Source: JABMPR01 sp964508765
GTDB lineage: Bacteria; Fidelibacterota; UBA8477; JABMPR01
Direction: 5' to 3'
Assembly (NCBI GenBank): GCA_964508765.1
Contig: CAZDVD010000001.1
Coordinates: 62,001-126,000 of the forward strand
Length of the DNA stretch: 64,000 bases
This document shows positions 59,371 to 64,000 of the stretch, piece by piece. Both the position numbers and the translations under genes were made by a program. The notes beneath the pieces were generated by a model. That model saw nothing but the letters and a program-made list of their open reading frames with translations. It ran no database searches and had not been told where the DNA came from. Positions within the stretch are counted from its first letter, which is position 1. Every line of letters starts with the position of its first letter.

Positions 59371-60504
59371 GTGAAAAATATATTCATCTTAATCTTAAGC
59401 CTCTTTCTGGTGATTGGTTGTGAAGACACCACAACTGATACAGATGAAACGAATGGCACATTCACGTTCCCAACCCTTGAGAAGTCTTACAACCTGGTTG
59501 ATACGGGACAAGAGGCATGCTACGATTCTGATGGAAATGTCATCACAGCACCTGTTGCAGGTGAGGCTTTTTACGGCCAGGATGCCCAATTTGATGGCAA
59601 TCTGTACTCGTTTGCTACTGATGATAACATTGTTGCAGACTATAATACGGGTTTGATGTGGCAGAAAGTCCCCAGTTCAGCAAGTTATAACTGGCAAGAA
59701 GCCGTGGATTACTGTGAAGATCTGGAACTGGGTAGCTATGATGACTGGCGCATACCCAGCAACAAAGAGCTCTATTCCATCAGCAATTTTGCAACGGGAT
59801 GGCCTTATCTGGATACAGATGTGTTTGATCTGGCCAGTGGTGAAGTAACCAAGGACGAGCAATTCTGGTCTAGTAACTACTACTATGTTGGTACAACCCA
59901 TAATGGTGCCCCTTCCGCCTTTGGCGTCAACCACGTTACGGGACACATCAAAGCCTATCCTGCTGAAGCAGGTGGACTTATGGGTAATTATGTCAGGGCT
60001 GTTCGCGGTGACGAGTATGGCATCAACGAGCTCACTGATAATGGAGATGGAACCATCACCGATGCAGCTACCGAGTTGATGTGGGCACAGTCCGATTTTG
60101 GCTTGGCAATTGATTGGGGAACAGCTCTCACCCTCGCAGATACAATTTCCTGGGCGGGTTACTCTGATTGGAGATTGCCGGATGTGAAGGAATTGCAGGG
60201 ACTAGTTGATTATTCCGGTGCCTTCCCGGCTATTGATCCCATGTTCTCCTCCATTCCTATCGTCAACGAAGCTGGAACAGACGATTTCGGCTACTACTGG
60301 ACAAGCACATCCGCATTATTCCAGGAAGGCAATCCCTACTACTACGCCTGGTATGTTGCCTTTGGTCGGGCCGTTGATACGGAGGGTGAAGACACCCACG
60401 GAGCTGGCGCTGTGCGCTTTGATACCAAGGTGGAAGGCGGTCCTCTGGGAGAAGGTGGCGAGCGATACTATAACTATATCCGTCTGGTCCGGGAAGTCAA
60501 CTAG
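59371..60504 (+). CDS. DUF1566 (Lcl) repeat lipoprotein
   Basis: 377 residues starting at GTG 59371 with AAAGGAA upstream. The signal ends in the lipobox VIGC at about residue 17. Two DUF1566 units follow: YNTGLMWQKV...LGSYDDWRIPSNKELYSI (about 90-215, split here) and ATELMWAQSD...YSDWRLPDVKELQGL (about 225-370). The DWR[IL]P-x-x-KEL motif defines this family, common in exported and adhesive proteins; function is not known. It lies 30 nt after the Spy-like gene and is probably co-transcribed. Surface-exposed lipoprotein by prediction. Confidence 0.85.
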   Translation: MKNIFILILSLFLVIGCEDTTTDTDETNGTFTFPTLEKSYNLVDTGQEACYDSDGNVITAPVAGEAFYGQDAQFDGNLYSFATDDNIVADYNTGLMWQKVPSSASYNWQEAVDYCEDLELGSYDDWRIPSNKELYSISNFATGWPYLDTDVFDLASGEVTKDEQFWSSNYYYVGTTHNGAPSAFGVNHVTGHIKAYPAEAGGLMGNYVRAVRGDEYGINELTDNGDGTITDAATELMWAQSDFGLAIDWGTALTLADTISWAGYSDWRLPDVKELQGLVDYSGAFPAIDPMFSSIPIVNEAGTDDFGYYWTSTSALFQEGNPYYYAWYVAFGRAVDTEGEDTHGAGAVRFDTKVEGGPLGEGGERYYNYIRLVREVN

Positions 60505-60519
60505 ACCAGAGCGTTTGAA

Positions 60520-60585
60520 ATGTTTATTGGACAGATAAATGGATGTATCGGTGGGACGAGTGTAAAACCATGTCCCATAGGTGGT
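60520..60585 (+). pseudogene. Decayed duplicate of the ferredoxin gene 5' end
   Basis: The segment reads M-F-I-G-Q-I-N-G-C-I-G-G-T-S-V-K-P-C-P, matching the start of the ferredoxin gene 130 bp downstream (M-S-I-E-Q-I-N-G-C-I-G-C-G-T-C-V-Q-T-C-P) but with two cluster cysteines lost. The similarity begins just before the ATG (CCAGAG versus CCAGAA) and fades after about 66 bp. The frame continues unrelated for 25 codons to a TGA inside the real gene. It is a partial tandem duplication that has degenerated. Confidence 0.7.
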
Positions 60586-60649
60586 CCAGCCGAAAACTGT
60601 CCTCAGATAAACCACCGTTGCCAAATCATGAAACCAGAAAGTATTCGAT

Positions 60650-60865
60650 ATGTCTATTGAACAGATAAACGGATGCATCGGTTGTGGAACTTGTGTACAG
60701 ACATGTCCTACAGATGTACTGCGTATTGATCCTAAAACCAAAAAGGCTGTCATTGCCTATCCGGAGGATTGCCAGATTTGTCACCTCTGCCGCATGTACT
60801 GTCCTGTGGATGCCATTACTATTTCACCGGAAAAGAAAATTCCAGTTATTGTCTCGTGGGGTTAA
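60650..60865 (+). CDS. Two-cluster 4Fe-4S ferredoxin
   Basis: A 71-residue ferredoxin with CIGCGTCVQTCP and CQICHLCRMYCP, two full 4Fe-4S sites, and an intervening YPEDCQIC typical of the small subunit associated with adenylylsulfate-reductase- or fumarate-reductase-like flavoproteins. No flavoprotein gene is next to it. It is followed by a terminator at 61042. A decayed copy of its own start lies just upstream. Cytoplasmic electron carrier by family. Confidence 0.9.
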   Translation: MSIEQINGCIGCGTCVQTCPTDVLRIDPKTKKAVIAYPEDCQICHLCRMYCPVDAITISPEKKIPVIVSWG

Positions 60866-61202
60866 CATCATGAACCGTCTATCAAAATATTCAACACTCA
60901 TAACAGGCCTGGATAAATATCTATAAAGGTTCGGATGGACGTATGGAGTTTGAAAAACAAGCTTTTGACTCATGGCGAACATAAAGACCTGACAATTTAT
61001 AAATTGCCCTGCTCTAGATTTGCTATAACATATTAAATATGGGCCTGGTGCAATGTTAATTAGACCAGGCCTTTGCATGATCTGTTTTAACAATCACTTT
61101 TACAATGAGAATTGATAATATTTAATAACGTGCACAAGACTTTGTCATTATTGGCGTCTTAAAAGTGTGGATAGAACGAAACAGATAGTGACGGAGTTAA
61201 CC
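60866..61202. other. Intergenic region with terminator and upstream region of the VTC gene
   Basis: It contains the terminator at 61042-61074 and, before 61203, a GGAG ribosome site. No coding frame or recognised promoter pair was seen. Confidence 0.5.
61042..61074 (+). terminator. Terminator downstream of the ferredoxin gene
   Basis: GGCCTGGT (61042-61049) and ACCAGGCC (61064-61071) form a perfect 8-bp stem with a 14-nt loop, followed by TTTG. The T-run is short, so strength is moderate. Confidence 0.65.
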
Positions 61203-61964
61203 ATGGACACATTTTCTTTCGACCCAATTGAACTGAAACAAATGGATCAAGTAAAATTGATGCATCGGACTGACAAAAAGTATTGGTTTCACGCTGATCA
61301 TCTAAATGAGTTACTGAAGATGATCGGAGATAATTATTTCCTTTTGCAAATAGATGACCAGTCTGTTCAATCTTATGCATCAACCTACTATGATACAAAT
61401 GATAACATGATGTTTTCTCAACATCACAATGGAAAATTAAATCGCTTTAAGGTCAGACGCAGAAGTTATCTCTCTTCAGGAGTTAGTTTTCTGGAAGTGA
61501 AAATTAAAAGCAATAAGGGAAAGACAAAGAAAAGACGCATACAGACAGAATATGGACAGACCATATTTACTGAGTATGAACAAGAATTCTTAAGTAGGCA
61601 TATACCCTTTGAATACACTGATCTTCATCTATCTCTGAATAATGAGTTCTCACGAATAACCCTGGTGAATAAGAACTTCAGAGAACGCTGCACAATCGAT
61701 CTGGATCTCCAATTTCAATTGGCTGACAAGATAATACCCGTTCATAATTTGGTTATCGTGGAGATTAAATCAGATGGACGTGGAGCACCCTCACCCCTGA
61801 TGTTAGCTCTTCGAGATCAACGCATTAAAACTTCCGGGTTTAGTAAGTACTGCGTTGGTCGTACACTTACTGACCCAGAGCTTAAACGTAATAACTTCAA
61901 AAGAAAAATCAGAAGTATTGAAAAAACAATTCACACTGATCGCAATTTATATAATCTCAACTAG
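61203..61964 (+). CDS. VTC-domain (polyphosphate polymerase-like) protein
   Basis: 253 residues from the ATG at 61203, with GGAG 7 nt upstream; a GTG 36 nt earlier is less likely. The VTC/TTM tunnel fold is seen in MHRTDKKYWFHADHLNELL, QSYASTYYDTNDNMMF, LNRFKVRRRSYLSSGVSFLE, VKIKSNKGKTKKRR and LVIVEIKSDG. The basic and acidic residues alternate as expected for metal/triphosphate binding. The yeast VTC domain makes polyphosphate; bacterial ones are uncharacterised but occur next to DUF4956 and CotH genes, as here. Cytoplasmic. Starts a four-gene set ending beyond the window. Confidence 0.88.
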   Translation: MDTFSFDPIELKQMDQVKLMHRTDKKYWFHADHLNELLKMIGDNYFLLQIDDQSVQSYASTYYDTNDNMMFSQHHNGKLNRFKVRRRSYLSSGVSFLEVKIKSNKGKTKKRRIQTEYGQTIFTEYEQEFLSRHIPFEYTDLHLSLNNEFSRITLVNKNFRERCTIDLDLQFQLADKIIPVHNLVIVEIKSDGRGAPSPLMLALRDQRIKTSGFSKYCVGRTLTDPELKRNNFKRKIRSIEKTIHTDRNLYNLN

Positions 61965-61978
61965 AGAGTCTGGATATC

Positions 61979-62701
61979 ATGCTAAATATTATTGACGCTT
62001 TGCAAAACACTATCGTAGCCAACTTGCCTGTACATGAAGTGTCGGACTGGGAAAACCAGTTCAGGTTTCTCGGTATTAAACTAATTGATGTAAGTGATCT
62101 TTCCATACTTCTGGTCAGATTTACCATAAACACACTTTTGATATTTTGTATTGTACATTTTATGTACGCTAAATACAGTAAGCGAAAAGACTTTTACTTT
62201 AGCTATTTATCTATTGGAGTAGTTGTCTTTTTAATGTGCTTCCTTTTAAATAACGTAAAGCTCGAACTTGGATTTGCTTTAGGTCTGTTTGCAATATTCG
62301 GAATTATTCGATACAGAACATCTCCTATTCCAATTAAAGAAATGACCTATTTGTTTATTGTTATTGGAATTTCAGTTATGAACGCACTGGCAAATACCAA
62401 AGTGAGTTATGCCGAACTTGTTTTCACTAATTCAGCACTTGTGTTTGGTTTGTGGCTCCTTGAAAAGCGGTTAATGCTTATACAAGAAGATTCTATAAAG
62501 TTAATTTATGAAAAAATCGAAAACATTAATGGGTTAAACGATGACATTCTATTGACCGATCTGAAAAAGCGTACTGGAATCAACATCAATAGGTACGAAA
62601 TCCAAAAGATAGACTACCTCAAGGATGTGGCCCATATCATACTTTATTTCAATGCCAATGGAAATTACAATCAAATATCTCCATGTGAAGACTATGAATA
62701 A
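61979..62701 (+). CDS. DUF4956 membrane protein
   Basis: 240 residues with four membrane helices (about 43-62, 73-92, 95-115, 120-140) and a cytoplasmic C-terminal domain (about 160-240). The helix-loop segment LGFALGLFAIFGIIRYRTSP, IPIKEMTYLFIVIGISVMNA is the DUF4956 signature. It lies 14 nt after the VTC gene and overlaps the next DUF2490 gene, so the three are co-translated. DUF4956 is predicted to work with VTC proteins at the membrane; the reaction is not known. Confidence 0.88.
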   Translation: MLNIIDALQNTIVANLPVHEVSDWENQFRFLGIKLIDVSDLSILLVRFTINTLLIFCIVHFMYAKYSKRKDFYFSYLSIGVVVFLMCFLLNNVKLELGFALGLFAIFGIIRYRTSPIPIKEMTYLFIVIGISVMNALANTKVSYAELVFTNSALVFGLWLLEKRLMLIQEDSIKLIYEKIENINGLNDDILLTDLKKRTGININRYEIQKIDYLKDVAHIILYFNANGNYNQISPCEDYE

Positions 62702-63356
62702 TATAGAAAAATATAGATTCCTGGTTTTTGGGTTGATTGTTGTTTTACTCATTTTTATCCCCATTGTGAATGCACAGGAAGTTGAAAGCAATCACCAGAC
62801 CAGAACATCCATAGAGTTAGGATATAAACTATCTGACCAATTAAAACTGAACCTATCACCAGAATTTCGTTTTGATGAAAACCTGGCACTAGACAAATAT
62901 CTCTTTGAGGGTGCGGCTATATACAAACCCTCCAAAATATTCGCATTGGGTGCAACATATCGGTTTGTTGTCAATTTGCGTGATGAGAAGGACACAGAAT
63001 ACTTCAACCGCGTTGCCTTAAGCGCTACCATGAAGAAAGAGTTTAATCGCTTTGAACCAGCTTTCCGGCTTCGTTACAGCAATTATGCCGATGATGCCAT
63101 AACGGACAAAGAATTTATACGATACAAAGGTTCTTTTAAATATGATATTGACAACTGTAAAATAACTCCTTCAGCAGGGATAGAAGTATTTCAACAGTTA
63201 AGCGATTTTGAATTATACAAAACTCGCTATTCTGTTGGAACGGATTACAAATTGTTTAAAAAGAATTATCTCGGAGTGAGTTATAAGTTTGATTCGTTCG
63301 CCATTGAGGACAAAAACACACGCATACTCAGCTTAACGTATAAATTGAAATTATAA
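62694..63356 (+). CDS. DUF2490-family outer-membrane protein
   Basis: 220 residues from the ATG at 62694, which overlaps the DUF4956 stop. The signal peptide ends near VNAQ, and the mature part is a beta-strand protein (TSIELGYKLSDQLKLNLSPE, FALGATYRFVVNLRDEKDTE, TRILSLTYKLKL). It belongs to DUF2490, like the protein at 20978-21619. It probably forms a small outer-membrane barrel. The coupling to VTC and DUF4956 suggests an envelope-spanning unit. Confidence 0.78.
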   Translation: MNNIEKYRFLVFGLIVVLLIFIPIVNAQEVESNHQTRTSIELGYKLSDQLKLNLSPEFRFDENLALDKYLFEGAAIYKPSKIFALGATYRFVVNLRDEKDTEYFNRVALSATMKKEFNRFEPAFRLRYSNYADDAITDKEFIRYKGSFKYDIDNCKITPSAGIEVFQQLSDFELYKTRYSVGTDYKLFKKNYLGVSYKFDSFAIEDKNTRILSLTYKLKL

Positions 63357-63575
63357 GGTGTGAGATTTATACCCTGGAGTTAAGAGACTCACTCGAATTG
63401 TCCAGATCATTCTGCTAGTATTTCCATTGTTGTTGATCCACTTTTTTAGCGCCTTCCATAACATATTATTGTCATGTCAAATAATTAATTCGAAATAGAC
63501 CGCAAGGTTCTTCCTCAAAAAGCGTCTTAGTTGTCAAGAGCAAACATTTAAGAAATCGCACCAAAAGGATACAAT

Positions 63576-64000
63576 ATGAAATTACAACACAGAGCACATC
63601 AGCCGAATAACCAGAAAACCAGGGTTAAACGAAGTACCATATTCAACATCATTTCCCTTATCACCATCACAACTGGATTAGTAGGTTTTGGGGGTTGCGA
63701 TGTTTTCCCCACTGATTCGAACACTCTAGAGCTTACAATTGACGATACTGACTTCGAAACCTCGGACTGGACCACAGCAACCCACAGCAAAAGTGCCGAT
63801 CCTGATTTTGATGAGGTTTTTGATGATACCCAGGTCAAACGCTTTGACATTTCTATGACATCTGCACGCTGGCAGCTCATGCTGGATGATATGACTAATT
63901 TCTATGGCGAGTTCGGAAGAAGTAATCAGGGACCTCCCGGCAATGGTCCTGGGGGAGTTGATGATATTAGCGATGAAAATCCCATCTTTGTCCCTGCAGA
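63576..64000 (+). CDS. CotH kinase-family lipoprotein, N-terminal part
   Basis: The first 141 residues from the ATG at 63576 (AAAAGGA upstream). A lipoprotein signal ends in GFGGC. After an acidic linker comes FDISMTSARWQLMLDDMTNF, the opening of the CotH domain, followed by a Gly/Pro-rich loop (GNGPGGVDDISDENP). The gene runs off the window. In other bacteria CotH, VTC and DUF4956 genes are neighbours, which supports this call. It is 219 bp after the DUF2490 gene, so it may have its own promoter. Confidence 0.75.
   Translation, partial: MKLQHRAHQPNNQKTRVKRSTIFNIISLITITTGLVGFGGCDVFPTDSNTLELTIDDTDFETSDWTTATHSKSADPDFDEVFDDTQVKRFDISMTSARWQLMLDDMTNFYGEFGRSNQGPPGNGPGGVDDISDENPIFVPA

Overview
The window is one contiguous piece of a bacterial chromosome, about 45% GC and gene-dense with both strands used. 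It most likely comes from the FCB superphylum. Four large secreted proteins end in the type IX-style C-terminal sorting domain with an NYPNPFNPST-like motif, which is typical of Marinimicrobia, Calditrichota and Ignavibacteria-like lineages. Sigma-54 control, multihaem cytochromes, several 4Fe-4S proteins and a laminarin-degrading operon suggest a facultatively anaerobic, nitrate-respiring, possibly marine organism. The phylum is inferred; no rRNA or tRNA gene was seen.

Region 1 (1-6200, minus strand) is a periplasmic nitrate reductase operon: porin, tetrahaem NapM, NapA, a NapF-like ferredoxin, NapD, NapG and NapH (cut by the window start). Upstream lie a near-consensus sigma-54 promoter (5976-5992) and two tandem palindromic activator sites (6076-6114). 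The divergent genes encode a haem-sensing histidine kinase and a sigma-54 response regulator, so the region reads as a complete sensor-activator-promoter-respiration module. They are followed by an S-like membrane protein and an EcfT/THEP1 fusion. After these (11.2-16.4 kb) comes a decayed zone: a transposase stub, a NifX-family protein, a broken metal-exporter gene, an octahaem tetrathionate reductase-family cytochrome, a frameshifted small membrane protein and a rhodanese.

Region 2 (16.4-22 kb, minus) is a sulfate-type ABC transporter operon (DUF2490 protein, binding protein, two permeases, ATPase fused to universal-stress-protein domains). A clear ydaO-class c-di-AMP riboswitch (21821-21943) precedes it.

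Region 3 (22-38 kb) holds a serine-hydrolase remnant, a 1.6-kilo-residue sorted protein with its PEGA partner, a DAHP synthase with a possible aromatic leader/attenuator, and signal-transduction genes. The latter include two large kinases, a single receiver and a receiver-metallo-beta-lactamase fusion. A deletion-like junction joins two 5'-truncated, head-to-head genes at about 30.75 kb.

Region 4 (38-45 kb) is an ORP-like cluster: DUF134 regulator with an 18-bp palindromic operator, two ferredoxin-MinD ATPases, a NifX/ORP protein, a DUF5320 protein and a zinc ribbon. A cupin, an Old Yellow Enzyme-type reductase, a radical SAM protein and a CGGC protein follow.

Region 5 (45.7-64 kb) contains secreted proteins, a truncated sulfatase maturase, a three-gene beta-1,3-glucan (laminarin) operon (GH3-PA14, GH128-like, GH16), and an ECF sigma/anti-sigma/Spy-like/CotH operon facing a second Spy-like protein and a DUF1566 lipoprotein. 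A ferredoxin gene preceded by a decayed copy of its own 5' end follows, then a VTC-DUF4956-DUF2490-CotH cluster cut by the window end.
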